From positions 124,001 to 188,000 of the forward strand of contig CANFHA010000010.1 in NCBI GenBank assembly GCA_947446645.1: a DNA stretch of 64,000 nt, read 5' to 3'. Under the pieces are notes generated by a model. The model did not search any database. It was not told where the DNA came from and saw nothing but the letters and a program-made list of their open reading frames with translations. Within the stretch, counting starts at the first letter, position 1. Every line of letters starts with the position of its first letter. The position numbers and the translations under genes are program-made. Positions 27,877-36,497 of this stretch are shown in pieces. The DNA is from Chitinophagaceae bacterium. GTDB lineage: Bacteria > Bacteroidota > Bacteroidia > Chitinophagales > Chitinophagaceae.

Positions 27877-28668
27877 CTACTCAAACAGCATATCCTCCGA
27901 TTTCTTTCGGAAAATAGGGATGTACCAGTTAGCGCGGATACCGTATAGTATGTCCAGTCTTTTCGCATTGTCCGGGCGCATTACGTCGTATAGGTAGTCG
28001 CGGCGGCCCTGGGTGAACCCTACCAGGCAATCAAGACCTATTGAGAAGTTTATCAGCTGGTATTTACTGAAATAGGTGTATCCGGCAAATTGCTCAATAA
28101 ATGCACCATTGGTAAGGCGGTCATATCCTTTTACTAAGTTGCCGCGTATTTGGGGCACAGCCTTGTCCTTATCAAAGATGTTGAGCCGGTGTTGCATAAA
28201 CCCCGCGGTTGTCAATAGCAATATACCAATATCGGGGCGCAATTTGTTCAGCGGCAGCAGTTTCCCGGCAGAAAGGCCAATGGCATAACCCCGCTCATAG
28301 ACCGGTATTCCTATTCTCTGGTTGTTCACTGATACAAATTCATACAGGCCGCCGCTCTTGGCAGAGTAGCGGTCCGTAATGTTTATCATCAATGAGTCCT
28401 GTTTTATTTTACTGCCAAGTAGGAAGTCGAACTTAGCACCTAAGAACCAGTTAGAGGACGTCTTGTACATCACTCCTGGCCCTAGGCGATAGCTGGCCCC
28501 AAAGCGCTTGGCCATGTCGGCAGCGGGAATGTCAAAGTTGCCATTGGTAGCAAGTATGAACCCGTGCTTTGCTTTCGGGGCTTCATTGCCAAACAATCTG
28601 TCTTTGTCCTGACCGCGCACGGTTGCAGCTACAAACAGGAACAGGAAAGTAAAAACGTGGATTCTCAT
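27877..28668 (-). CDS. Outer-membrane beta-barrel-like protein of unknown function
   Basis: 263 residues with a signal peptide (1-20, 'FLFLFVAATVRGQ'). The rest alternates short hydrophobic and polar stretches, for example 'YRLGPGVMYKTSSNWFLGAKFDFLLGSKI' and 'YQLINFSIGLDCLVGF', as expected of amphipathic beta-strands of a small porin-like barrel. It ends in charged 'IFRKKSEDMLFE', not the usual C-terminal aromatic. No function assigned. It lies alone in a minus-strand series of unrelated genes. Confidence 0.6.
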   Translation of the reverse strand: MRIHVFTFLFLFVAATVRGQDKDRLFGNEAPKAKHGFILATNGNFDIPAADMAKRFGASYRLGPGVMYKTSSNWFLGAKFDFLLGSKIKQDSLMINITDRYSAKSGGLYEFVSVNNQRIGIPVYERGYAIGLSAGKLLPLNKLRPDIGILLLTTAGFMQHRLNIFDKDKAVPQIRGNLVKGYDRLTNGAFIEQFAGYTYFSKYQLINFSIGLDCLVGFTQGRRDYLYDVMRPDNAKRLDILYGIRANWYIPIFRKKSEDMLFE

Positions 28669-28742
28669 GTATACGCTCTGAAACGTAAAATTAACGGAAA
28701 TATTTCAAGAGCGGGCGCAGCTACATAAGTATCACGGGCTAA

Positions 28743-28961
28743 CTAAGCCTTTTTCTTGTCGGTAACAAGCACCACTATACCGGCCAGCAGCGTTATAGCG
28801 CCTGCATATATAGGCCAGCCCACACGGTGGTTCTCCTTCTTATCAATCTTCAGCGGACCTATATCGGCCACCCTTTTTTCTGTCTGATAGTTAAACCCGT
28901 TGAACACAAACATCAGGATGCCGGCAACGATCAATATGATTCCTAGTACGCGCATAATCAT
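28743..28961 (-). CDS. Small two-helix membrane protein (DUF3185-like)
   Basis: 72 residues. Two hydrophobic helices (about 4-22 and 50-67) flank a short polar loop, 'RVADIGPLKIDKKENHRVGWP', which is a common sequence in small bacterial DUF3185-type membrane proteins. The C-terminus is lysine-rich ('TDKKKA'). The start could be either of the first two methionines. Function unknown. Confidence 0.65.
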   Translation of the reverse strand: MIMRVLGIILIVAGILMFVFNGFNYQTEKRVADIGPLKIDKKENHRVGWPIYAGAITLLAGIVVLVTDKKKA

Positions 28962-29019
28962 TAGTTTATTTCAAAGCGTATAAAAACCATACAGCATGCC
29001 ACCTGCTGGTAGCTTGGTG

Positions 29020-29496
29020 CTATTTCCAGTCTCCCTGCAGCCTGCGCAGCACTATTATCTCTGCTGTGTGGTAGCTGTTGTGGTCGGCTATCAGCAGGGC
29101 TTCGCGCAGTAGGTTTTGTCCGTCGCCATGGGCTAAGGGCTCATACAGATCTGCATCCTTATCTTCAAGCAGCGCCAGGAAGTCGGCCTGGTCGCGGCGA
29201 ATCTGCTCTATGCTGTTGTGCCATGCTTCATCGTCGGCTGGGGCTGGTGCTATCGGCCAGTAGCCCTCCGGCCACTTGGGTGATTTATGTTTAGGGTTGC
29301 GGCAGAACTCCACTATGTCCCACTGGGCTATGCGCATATGCTCCACCAGTTGCCATATACTGTATGGCAGTTTGGCAGGCACTTTGCTCCTTACTGCAGG
29401 TGGTACCTTTGTTATAGCATCTTCAAAAGTAGCATGGGCATTGCCCTTTGTTATCAGGTCCGTGAGCTGCTTTACGAGTTCTTTTCTCTTCTTCAT
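29020..29496 (-). CDS. DinB-family protein
   Basis: 158 residues. 'HATFEDAITKVPP', 'WQLVEHMRIAQWDIVEF' (first conserved histidine) and the C-terminal 'LLIADHNSYHTAEIIVLRR' match the DinB/YfiT four-helix-bundle family. Its three histidines bind a metal used by thiol-dependent transferases. Substrate not predicted. A minus-strand TATATTTG (29520-29513) 16 bp upstream of the ATG is a plausible promoter element. Confidence 0.85.
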   Translation of the reverse strand: MKKRKELVKQLTDLITKGNAHATFEDAITKVPPAVRSKVPAKLPYSIWQLVEHMRIAQWDIVEFCRNPKHKSPKWPEGYWPIAPAPADDEAWHNSIEQIRRDQADFLALLEDKDADLYEPLAHGDGQNLLREALLIADHNSYHTAEIIVLRRLQGDWK

Positions 29497-29512
29497 GCGA
29501 ATGCGTTTAAAC

Positions 29513-29520
29513 CAAATATA
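29513..29520 (-). promoter_or_regulatory. -7 promoter element of the DinB-family gene
   Basis: On the minus strand TATATTTG fits TAnnTTTG; its last base is 16 bp before the ATG at 29496. A TTG (29546-29544) lies 23 bp upstream, slightly too far for an ideal -33 element. Confidence 0.4.
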
Positions 29521-29609
29521 CAGGATAAAGGCGGTGTACCCGGCAACTTATTTAAGCCGCTTTGTAAATGGCTTGAGTATATTCGTATCCAATTAACCAC
29601 ACAGCCCGA

Positions 29610-30131
29610 ATGAAGCACCTTTTTACACTGGCACTTTTATTGTCCCTGGTATACAGCGCTACTGCCCAGACCTATTTTTCATTTGTACCCAGTCTTACCA
29701 ATAGCCCCGGCACTATGGCTGAGAAAGCTAATTTCTCAGTAGAAGTAGGCCGCCAGTGGGATGTCTTCAGCCTGGGGGCTGATATAGGTAAGACCAGCCT
29801 TAGCCGATCTGGCGGGCGGGACACTACGATGTACCTGGAGATAAGGCCAAATCTCAACGTCTTCCAGGTGGGCAAGTTTACCAATACACTTACGCCAGGT
29901 ATTGGCTGCATATTCAATGCCCGTGAGTACTTTATGACAGAGCTTACCTCTGGCATAGAGTATGCTTACAACCCATGGTTTCACCTTAATATCTACTTTG
30001 GTACCTACTACTACAGTGGCCGCTACTCCGCCGACAATGTCACCTTCTTCGGCCTTTCGATCATGTACTTCCTTAAGCCCTATACACCCGGTTCTTTGCT
30101 TAATGTGACTAATACCGCTGCCAAACCATAG
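29610..30131 (+). CDS. Secreted beta-barrel-like protein of unknown function
   Basis: 173 residues. Signal peptide (1-19, 'FTLALLLSLVYSATAQ') and a mature part of alternating aromatic/polar strands ('FSVEVGRQWDVFSLGADIGKTSL', 'WFHLNIYFGTYYYSGRYS'), typical of small outer-membrane barrels in Bacteroidota. No named family recognised. It precedes the ethylene-domain-like kinase by 161 bp on the same strand, but the gap is AT-rich and large enough for a separate promoter. Confidence 0.6.
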   Translation: MKHLFTLALLLSLVYSATAQTYFSFVPSLTNSPGTMAEKANFSVEVGRQWDVFSLGADIGKTSLSRSGGRDTTMYLEIRPNLNVFQVGKFTNTLTPGIGCIFNAREYFMTELTSGIEYAYNPWFHLNIYFGTYYYSGRYSADNVTFFGLSIMYFLKPYTPGSLLNVTNTAAKP

Positions 30132-30292
30132 ACTATTTTGCTGCATTAGCTGTTAGTGATCTGATTTTACTAATGTATATTGCCTATGTATTTCAATTAC
30201 TCCATAACTCATTAGCGCATTTACCTCATTTTACTTTCAAAATAGCTGTTAATTCTTTTGCCTTAAGGAATGATTTTTGTTAAATTTATTTC

Positions 30293-31909
30293 ATGGATGA
30301 AGTCTTTGACTTTTTCAGAAAGCTGCTTAGTACCGCCGACTTTCCACCACGGTGGCACTGCGGCCGCTGGTCCGACTTTCATGGCTGGCTATACCTGCTA
30401 AGTGATCTTGCTATCTGGGGTGCCTATTTTACACTGCCTGTTATCATCGTCAGCTACATCGCTAAAAAGCAGGATGTGCGCTTCTCGAAGATCTACTTCC
30501 TGTTTGCTGCATTCATAGTTGCCTGTGGTTCCACACACTTTTTAGATGCGCTTGCGTTCTGGTATCCGTTTTACAGGCTTAGTGCGCTGGTGAGGTTTGC
30601 TACCGCTATCATAAGCTGGGTAACGGTCTTCAGCCTTATAAAGATGTTGCCTGCTGCATTCTCACTAAAGACTGCTGAGCAGTTTGAGGCAGAGATAGAG
30701 CAGCGCAGGAAAGCGGAGGATCAGCTGCGCATCAATAACCAGCTGCTCAACGAGGCCCAGGACATAGCCAAACTGGGCCACTGGCAATGGGACGTACCTG
30801 CTAATAAAGTTACATGGTCACAGGGAGCGATTAAGGTCTTTGGGCGTGCTGCGGGCAGCCCGCAGATCACTTACGATGATTACCTGCTGGCCATACATCC
30901 CGAGGACAGGCAGTACGTGAGTGATGCCATCAGCGATGCTATCAGTAAGCAGGTGTTTCCTACTTTTTACCACCGCATACTGCTGCCAAATGGCCAAACC
31001 CGCCTGGTGCTGTCAAAGGGGGAAGTGATAGTGGGGAACAATGGCCAGACGGAACAGATGATAGGCACGGTGCAGGATGTTACCGACCAGAAGAACTTTG
31101 AGCAGGAGCTCCTGATAAAGTCTCAACGGCTGGAAGCCTCAAACGAGGAGCTTCAGAAGTTCGCCTCCATCGCCTCTCACGACCTTCGCGAACCCCTGCG
31201 TAAGATCCTCACCTTCGGCTCTATGCTGGAGAAAGAGTATACCGATGTGCTGGGCGACAAGGGCATTACCTTCCTGCATAAGATGACCATGGCATCGCTG
31301 CGCATGCAGAAGCTCATTGATGATATACTCGACTTCTCCAAGCTCACCGTGAATGTTGCCACCTTTGAGAAAGTGAACCTGAATGAGCTGGTAACACAGG
31401 TGCTCTCTGATATGGAGGTAGCTATAGATAGCAGCGGTGCAGAGATCACCGTAGGCACACTGCCGGAGATAGATGCCAACGCCAGCCAGCTGGGCCAGCT
31501 GTTTCAGAACCTGCTGGGCAATGCCATAAAGTTCAGGAGGGAAGGGGAGCGCCCGCACATACCGGTGAAGGGCGATATCATAACCGTAGCGCAGCTGCCG
31601 GCCGACTTCTTTAAGAGCATACAGTTCGAGACCTCCGTGTTCGATGGGGCCGAGTATCGCATGAATGAACGCTTTTGCCAGCTCACCATTGAAGACGACG
31701 GCATAGGCTTCGATGCCACATTCCTCGATAAGATATTCCTCATATTCCAGCGCCTGCATAGCCGTGCGGAGTACGAGGGCACGGGCATAGGCCTGGCTGT
31801 AGTGAAGAAGGTAGTAGACCTCCACAACGGCTACATCACCGCCAGCAGCAAACCCGGTGCAGGAGCCACTTTCATCATTATTCTACCTATTAATCAGCAG
31901 GCGAACTAA
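30293..31909 (+). CDS. Sensor histidine kinase with N-terminal ethylene-receptor-like domain
   Basis: 538 residues. Residues 33-120 form three hydrophobic helices that align with the ethylene-binding domain of plant ETR1: Asp38, Tyr45, Cys78 and His82 correspond to Asp25, Tyr32, Cys65 and His69, with identical spacing. Cys78 and His82 would bind Cu(I). The motifs 'SDLAIWGAYFTLP' and 'ACGSTHFLDAL' support this. ETR1 Lys91 appears as Arg101. A PAS domain (about 150-270), HisKA with His296 in 'ASHDLREPLRK', and a HATPase domain (about 400-535, 'EYEGTGIGLAV') follow. No receiver gene is adjacent, so the partner is unknown. Confidence 0.87.
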   Translation: MDEVFDFFRKLLSTADFPPRWHCGRWSDFHGWLYLLSDLAIWGAYFTLPVIIVSYIAKKQDVRFSKIYFLFAAFIVACGSTHFLDALAFWYPFYRLSALVRFATAIISWVTVFSLIKMLPAAFSLKTAEQFEAEIEQRRKAEDQLRINNQLLNEAQDIAKLGHWQWDVPANKVTWSQGAIKVFGRAAGSPQITYDDYLLAIHPEDRQYVSDAISDAISKQVFPTFYHRILLPNGQTRLVLSKGEVIVGNNGQTEQMIGTVQDVTDQKNFEQELLIKSQRLEASNEELQKFASIASHDLREPLRKILTFGSMLEKEYTDVLGDKGITFLHKMTMASLRMQKLIDDILDFSKLTVNVATFEKVNLNELVTQVLSDMEVAIDSSGAEITVGTLPEIDANASQLGQLFQNLLGNAIKFRREGERPHIPVKGDIITVAQLPADFFKSIQFETSVFDGAEYRMNERFCQLTIEDDGIGFDATFLDKIFLIFQRLHSRAEYEGTGIGLAVVKKVVDLHNGYITASSKPGAGATFIIILPINQQAN

Positions 31910-31957
31910 CAGGCTGACCGCCACCGGCGAACCACGATCCCCCCATTAATAAAAGAA

Positions 31958-31982
31958 ACCGCCCCAACATAGTTGGAGCGGT
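31958..31982 (-). terminator. Intrinsic terminator of fusA
   Basis: An 11-pair stem with one mismatch (31958-31968 with 31972-31982) and a 3-base loop. On the minus strand it is followed by TTTCTTTTAT, about 36 bp after the fusA stop codon. It may also stop the convergent kinase transcript. Confidence 0.75.
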
Positions 31983-32017
31983 CTATATACTATCTACTAA
32001 TTACTATCTACTAAAAA

Positions 32018-34162
32018 TTATGCATTCGCCTTAGCGCCCTTTGCCTTTGCAACTACTTCTTCCTGTATGTTACGTGGGGCTGCAGTGTAATGGCTGAACT
32101 CCATTACCGATGTTGCACGGCCTGAAGACAGTGAACGCAGCTGAGTTACATAACCGAACATTTCGCTCAGTGGCACCTTAGCTTTTATCACCTGCAGGTT
32201 GTTGCGGCTGTCCATGCCTTCCAGCATAGCGCGGCGACGGTTAAGGTCACCTGTCACATCACCCATGTACTGGTCAGGAGTAGTAACTTCTACCTTCATG
32301 ATCGGCTCAAGGATTACGGGCTTGGCTTTTTTACCAGCCTCGCGGAAACCAGACTTAGCGCACAGCTCGAATGACATACCGTCAGAATCGACCTGGTGGA
32401 AAGAACCGTCAAATATGCGCACCCTCATGCTCTCTACTGGGAAGCCTGCAAGCGCTCCGGTACCCATTGAGTTTTCAAAACCCTTCTGTATAGGGGCGAT
32501 GAACTCACGTGGGATAGAACCACCGAATATTTCGTTGATGAACTGGAAACGTCCTTTACCTTCTGCAAGGAAAGCCTCGTCAGCAGGGCCTAATTCAAAC
32601 TGGATGTCCGCAAACTTACCACGGCCACCGGTTTGTTTCTTATACACCTCGCGGTGCTCTACCATCATGGTAAACGCCTCTTTGTAAGCCACCATCGGTG
32701 CGCCCTGGTTGATCTCCACCTTGAACTCACGACGCATACGGTCTACAATGATCTCCAGGTGAAGCTCGCCCATTCCGCTAAGGATGGTCTGGCCGGTGTC
32801 CTCGTCTGTCTTTACACGCAGCGTAGGATCTTCTTCTACCAGCTTGGCTATCGCCATACCCATCTTATCCACGTCTGCCTGAGTTTTAGGCTCTACAGAT
32901 ATAGAGATAACAGGCTCAGGAATGAACATGTTTTCCAGGATGATCGGGTGCTTTTCGTCGCACAGGGTATCACCGGTCTTGATTTCTTTAAAGCCTACAG
33001 CAGCACCGATATCACCAGCTTCGATGAAGTCGATCGGGTTCTGCTTGTTGGCGTGCATCTGCATGATACGGCTGATACGCTCGTTCTTGCCGCTGCGCAC
33101 GTTAAGCACATAGCTACCTGCATCCAGGTGGCCAGAGTAGCACCGGAAGAACGCCAGGCGGCCTACGAACGGATCGGTCATGATCTTGAACGCAAGGGCA
33201 GCAAATGGTTCCTTAGCATCAGCGTGGCGCAGTATTTCTTCGCCGGTATCAGGGTTAGTACCCTTTATAGCTTCTACATCCATTGGGCCAGGCAGGTAAC
33301 GGATCACGCAGTCAAGCGCCACCTGTACACCCTTATTCTTATAAGCCGATCCGCAAAGCATTGGTACAATGCTCAGGTCCAGGCAAGCCTTACGTACTGC
33401 TATGTGTATTTCGTCTTCAGATATGCTGTTCGGATCTTCAAAGAATTTCTCCATCAGCTTATCGTCATACTCAGCCACAGCCTCTACCAGGTGTGCGCGC
33501 CAGAAGTCAGCCTCTTCCTTCATATCTTCAGGAATAGCTACTTCTGTATACGTCATACCCTGTGTAGCATCGTCCCAAATGATACCCTTCATGGTTATCA
33601 GGTCCACAATGCCTTTGAAATGATCTTCAGCGCCTATAGGCAGCTGCAGCGGCACCGCCTTTGCACCCAGCATGTCCTTCACCTGCTGCACCACCATCAG
33701 GAAGTCAGCACCAATGCGGTCCATTTTGTTTACAAAGCCGATACGCGGTACACGGTAGCGGTTAGCCTGGCGCCATACAGTTTCGCTCTGTGGCTCCACA
33801 CCATCCACGGCGCTGAACAGGGCCACAAGGCCGTCAAGCACACGCAGTGAGCGCTCCACTTCTATGGTAAAGTCCACGTGACCGGGAGTATCAATGATGT
33901 TGAATTTGTAGTTCTTTGATTCCGGCATTTTCTTACCCTGCACAGTAGGGTAGTTCCAGAAGCAGGTAGTAGCTGCTGAGGTAATAGTGATACCACGCTC
34001 CTGTTCCTGCGCCATCCAGTCCATAGTTGCGGCACCTTCGTGTACCTCACCTATTTTGTGGTTTACACCGGTATAATAAAGGATACGTTCTGTCATCGTG
34101 GTTTTGCCAGCATCAATGTGTGCTGCAATCCCGAAGTTGCGCTGTAAGCGTAAATCTGCCAT
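32018..34162 (-). CDS. fusA: Elongation factor G
   Basis: 714 residues, complete. Catalyses ribosome translocation with GTP. GTPase motifs '[15 protein letters not shown]', 'ERGITI', 'DTPGHVDF' and 'NKMDR' are intact, and domains II-V run to the C-terminus ('[20 protein letters not shown]'). The sequence looks like the housekeeping form. In many bacteria fusA sits in the str operon with rpsL and rpsG; here it stands alone, with a repeat-rich region upstream. A minus-strand TACCTTTG 75 bp upstream is a candidate promoter, and a terminator follows the gene. Confidence 0.95.
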   Translation of the reverse strand: MADLRLQRNFGIAAHIDAGKTTMTERILYYTGVNHKIGEVHEGAATMDWMAQEQERGITITSAATTCFWNYPTVQGKKMPESKNYKFNIIDTPGHVDFTIEVERSLRVLDGLVALFSAVDGVEPQSETVWRQANRYRVPRIGFVNKMDRIGADFLMVVQQVKDMLGAKAVPLQLPIGAEDHFKGIVDLITMKGIIWDDATQGMTYTEVAIPEDMKEEADFWRAHLVEAVAEYDDKLMEKFFEDPNSISEDEIHIAVRKACLDLSIVPMLCGSAYKNKGVQVALDCVIRYLPGPMDVEAIKGTNPDTGEEILRHADAKEPFAALAFKIMTDPFVGRLAFFRCYSGHLDAGSYVLNVRSGKNERISRIMQMHANKQNPIDFIEAGDIGAAVGFKEIKTGDTLCDEKHPIILENMFIPEPVISISVEPKTQADVDKMGMAIAKLVEEDPTLRVKTDEDTGQTILSGMGELHLEIIVDRMRREFKVEINQGAPMVAYKEAFTMMVEHREVYKKQTGGRGKFADIQFELGPADEAFLAEGKGRFQFINEIFGGSIPREFIAPIQKGFENSMGTGALAGFPVESMRVRIFDGSFHQVDSDGMSFELCAKSGFREAGKKAKPVILEPIMKVEVTTPDQYMGDVTGDLNRRRAMLEGMDSRNNLQVIKAKVPLSEMFGYVTQLRSLSSGRATSVMEFSHYTAAPRNIQEEVVAKAKGAKANA

Positions 34163-34237
34163 TTTTATGTATTTAAATCGTTGAAATTTCTACCCTGAAA
34201 CCCACCACCGCATACCATAGGTATACGTTCGGGCGTG

Positions 34238-34245
34238 CAAAGGTA
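34238..34245 (-). promoter_or_regulatory. Candidate -7 promoter element of fusA
   Basis: On the minus strand TACCTTTG fits TAnnTTTG. The nearest upstream TTG is 22 bp away, slightly long for a -33 element. The leader would be about 70 bases. Confidence 0.45.
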
Positions 34246-34488
34246 GGGGTTTAATATGAGAAAATGACAATTGTAACATTGGGAAATTGTAAAATTTTTC
34301 AGGGTTATATTAATAAGTGCGAAAAAATGATACTGCATAAGTGTAGGTAGTTTTTAACCGCTGAGGCACTAAGCCGCAATAGGAATGTTTCCTGAGAAAA
34401 CTTCCGGTTTTTACACCGGATTGCCATGCCGCAGGCATCTATGCTTGCGGGGGGAATTTGCAATTAAACCACTTACTTCAATTTAAAA

Positions 34489-34596
34489 AATTGCGGGAAA
34501 TCTTCTGGTTTTTGCATTCTGCTTTTTACACCGCGAAGGCGTTAAAACGCAAAGATAAATATGGTTCAGAATTGCGGGAAATCTTCTGGTTTTTGC
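34489..34596. repeat. Two copies of a 27-bp direct repeat
   Basis: A 27-base sequence beginning AATTGCGGGAAATCTTC and ending GGTTTTTGC occurs at 34489-34515 and again at 34570-34596. They lie in the noncoding block between fusA and the transposase. Period 81 bp. Confidence 0.75.
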
Positions 34597-34631
34597 GGTT
34601 GTGTGAAGTGTGTATTTTACCTGCGGTTTTT

Positions 34632-34683
34632 AAAATGCCCCACCTTTAATTAAATATTTTATTTCGTGCTATGGGGCATTTTT
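34632..34683. repeat. GCCCC-type long hairpin
   Basis: AAAATGCCCCA (34632-34642) pairs perfectly with TGGGGCATTTT (34672-34682) across an AT-rich loop. The same ATGCCCC...GGGGCAT design recurs at 34725-34751 and resembles the palindromes around the transposase. Confidence 0.65.
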
Positions 34684-34724
34684 AAATTTTGCGATTTGGT
34701 TATTAATGACTTACATATAATGAG

Positions 34725-34751
34725 ATGCCCCGTTTTGCGTCAGTGGGGCAT
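34725..34751. repeat. GCCCC-type hairpin
   Basis: ATGCCCC (34725-34731) pairs with GGGGCAT (34745-34751) around a 13-base loop. It is the second such palindrome in the noncoding block upstream of fusA. Confidence 0.6.
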
Positions 34752-34818
34752 TTCTGATAGGGAGTGTTGTTGTCTGAAATTTGATTCGCCTGATTCTTTT
34801 GATTAACCTGAATTGGTT

Positions 34819-34977
34819 GGTTTCTGATTACCCGAATTACCCGTTGTGTGCCTCAAAATTACCCACTATGCCTTGTTGCCTGAACGTTGGATTTTGTTTG
34901 GTTTCGAATTACCCAAATTACCCGATGTGTGCCTCGAAATTACCCACTACGCCTGGTTGCCTGAACCGGAATTTTTT
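34819..34977. repeat. Tandem repeat of an 81-bp unit
   Basis: Two head-to-tail copies (34819-34899 and 34900-34977) share 'ATTACCC(G/A)AATTACCCG', 'TGTGTGCCTC', 'AAATTACCCACTA' and 'TTGCCTGAAC' in order. Within each unit ATTACCC itself recurs about three times. No spacer/repeat pattern of a CRISPR array is present. Between 34978 and 35248 nothing further was recognised. Confidence 0.75.
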
Positions 34978-35248
34978 GAATTCAGGAATTTGCAGAACTT
35001 GTTTTGCATCTCACTTGTGAAAAAAAAGTGGTGGATAAAATTCAAATTTCATCACAAATTTACGAAGGGATATGATTGAGCCCAAGACGATTTGTTTATA
35101 GTGCTATTGTGGGATTCGTGAGTGATGACCCGAGTTTAAGTGTGTCTCGTAGATGGCAGTAGTAGGCAAACCCGGATTACTGAATGTGATGCTAAAAGAT
35201 GTATAATGTAGGGATGGGTATGGTGACTATTTACCTTGTTTCGAGTGT

Positions 35249-35343
35249 TTAGGTGCGGGACACTTTGGAAGTGTGCCACACCATTGCCCCGTTTAGGTGG
35301 CTACCGCTTTGTAGTAATTGTGGTGTTTTAGTTTCCTTGCGCC
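35249..35343. repeat. ~95-bp direct repeat, copy 1
   Basis: Contains GGGACACTTTGGAAGTGTG, a CACTTTGGAAGTG palindrome, then GCCCCGTTTAGG and CTTTGTAGTAATTGTGG. The order matches copy 2 at 35403. The last part resembles the end repeats of the adjacent transposase unit. Confidence 0.7.
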
Positions 35344-35402
35344 GCGTAGCGGGCGCAATCAGCTCGTGATATGTGCGCTTTACCCAGCAGGGTAGCCCGT
35401 GC

Positions 35403-35495
35403 TTAGGTGTGGGACACTTTGGAAGTGTGCAACACCATTTGCGCCGTTAGTGGCTATCTGTTTGTAGAAATTGTGGTTTTTTTGTTCTTCGCGCC
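35403..35495. repeat. ~93-bp direct repeat, copy 2
   Basis: Repeats GGGACACTTTGGAAGTGTG, GCCGTTAGTGGCTATCTG and TTTGTAGAAATTGTGG, 154 bp after copy 1. 'GGCTATCTGTTTGTAG' is identical to a core of the REP-type end at 35541, linking these repeats to the transposase family. Confidence 0.7.
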
Positions 35496-35530
35496 AAGGA
35501 AAAATTCAATGGAGAACGAAATTTGTAAAG

Positions 35531-35600
35531 TGCCCCGTTAGGGGCTATCTGTTTGTAGCAAAAAGACAAATTAATGCATTTTGCCCCGTAGGGGCTGTCC
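35531..35600. repeat. Left REP-type end of the transposase unit
   Basis: GCCCCgttaGGGGC at 35532-35545 and GCCCCgtaGGGGC at 35583-35595 are two palindromes flanking an AT-rich middle. It lies 12 bp beyond the transposase stop codon. Confidence 0.8.
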
Positions 35601-35612
35601 AATTCCCTCAGG

Positions 35613-36080
35613 TCATTCATCTTCTGGCAATTTAAAAATATAACGGTCGTCATACGCTACATCAAATTTTTCCAGCATCTTTTTATATTCATCAAGAAAC
35701 GTAATTTTTTTGTGATGCTCCTGTTGGTTGAATATGTACTTAGCCACGGTATCTATCTGCGACCTAGAATAGCTGAATGCGCCATACCCTTCTTGCCATT
35801 GAAACTTGCGCTGTGTCAGTTTTTCGTTATTTATCCATTCAGATGAGTCGCCCTTTATTACCCGCATCATTTCTGAGATTGACTGGTTAGGGTTTAATCC
35901 GACAAAAAGGTGAAGATGGTCGGACATGTTATTGATGGCAATCATTTTATGGCCATTTGTTTTGGCAATAGTAGAAATATAGGTTCTTAAGCGTTCATCC
36001 CAACCGGAATGCAACATCGCGGCCCTGAATTTCGGTGCAAAAACACACTGTATATAAAGTTGGGTATATGCATTAGCCAT
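35613..36080 (-). CDS. IS200/RAYT-like Y1 transposase
   Basis: 155 residues, about the size of IS200 TnpA. The HUH metal motif is 'HLHLFVGL', and 'VAKYIFNQQEHH' near residues 110-121 carries the likely catalytic tyrosine and following Gln. 'QWQEGYGAFSYSRSQID' is the usual family block. Such enzymes cut single-stranded DNA at hairpins. The gene lies inside ~70-bp inverted repeats with GCCCC palindromes, so it is more likely a RAYT that acts on REP sequences than a free insertion sequence. The frame is intact. Confidence 0.9.
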   Translation of the reverse strand: MANAYTQLYIQCVFAPKFRAAMLHSGWDERLRTYISTIAKTNGHKMIAINNMSDHLHLFVGLNPNQSISEMMRVIKGDSSEWINNEKLTQRKFQWQEGYGAFSYSRSQIDTVAKYIFNQQEHHKKITFLDEYKKMLEKFDVAYDDRYIFKLPEDE

Positions 36081-36133
36081 TGTGAAATTTTTGTCTAATT
36101 TATTGAATGTTACCTGAACATTGTTTTGTTATA

Positions 36134-36204
36134 GGACAGCCCCGATGGGGCAATGTAAATTTAATTTGCCTATGGGCTACAAACAGATAGCCCCTAGCGG
36201 GGCA
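36134..36204. repeat. Right REP-type end of the transposase unit
   Basis: Inverted copy of the left end: GGACAGCCCCgatgGGGC, an AT-rich middle, then CTACAAACAGATAGCCCCtagcGGGGC. The rest of the gap to sdaA (36205-36497) holds no gene. It has a GC-rich inverted pair around 36388-36432 (CACCCCT with AGGGG) and is probably decayed repeat DNA. Confidence 0.8.
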
Positions 36205-36497
36205 TAAGGTGACAGCCTAATAGAAATCGTTTGCTGAATGGTGCTAACCACTGAGGCTAAATAGTAGCAATGGGGCTGGGAACCAAAACTACTTCCGCGA
36301 GCTCGTAAAAAACCTAATAATAAAGCCGCTAACAAAGGCAACGAATATCCATTGTAGCCGGTGCGTTTATGGCATTGTCGCGACACCCCTAACCCCTAGT
36401 TCGGCTACGCTCACTATGACACAGAGGGGAAGTGTTGCGCAAGGGCGAGACATTCTCCGCACAATTTTTGGTTTTCACCCTTGCCTTTTCACTTACC

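Larger units (their letters stand above)
35531..36204 (-). mobile_element. RAYT/REP-type element: IS200-like transposase between ~70-bp inverted repeats
   Basis: A transposase gene is bounded by two inverted ~70-bp ends. The left end (35531-35600) has two GCCCC-GGGGC palindromes separated by about 40 bp including 'GGCTATCTGTTTGTAG'. The right end (36134-36204) is its reverse complement in the same layout, with the identical 'CTACAAACAGATAGCCCC' core. This arrangement is typical of REP-associated tyrosine transposases and their repeats. No target duplication was identified. Confidence 0.75.

Noticed and set aside
31139-31825. A 228-codon minus-strand frame
   Set aside because: It is antisense to the kinase catalytic domains and has no independent pattern.
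32633-33850. A 405-codon open frame on the plus strand
   Set aside because: It lies entirely antisense to fusA, and its protein is Tyr/His/Leu-rich with no domain pattern. It is a shadow of fusA codon use.
34819-34977. Possible CRISPR array
   Set aside because: Only two 81-bp copies occur head to tail with no unique spacers, and no cas gene is near.
34458-35079. Short frames in the repeat block
   Set aside because: They consist of tandem repeats translated in overlapping frames, with no start context and no conserved pattern.
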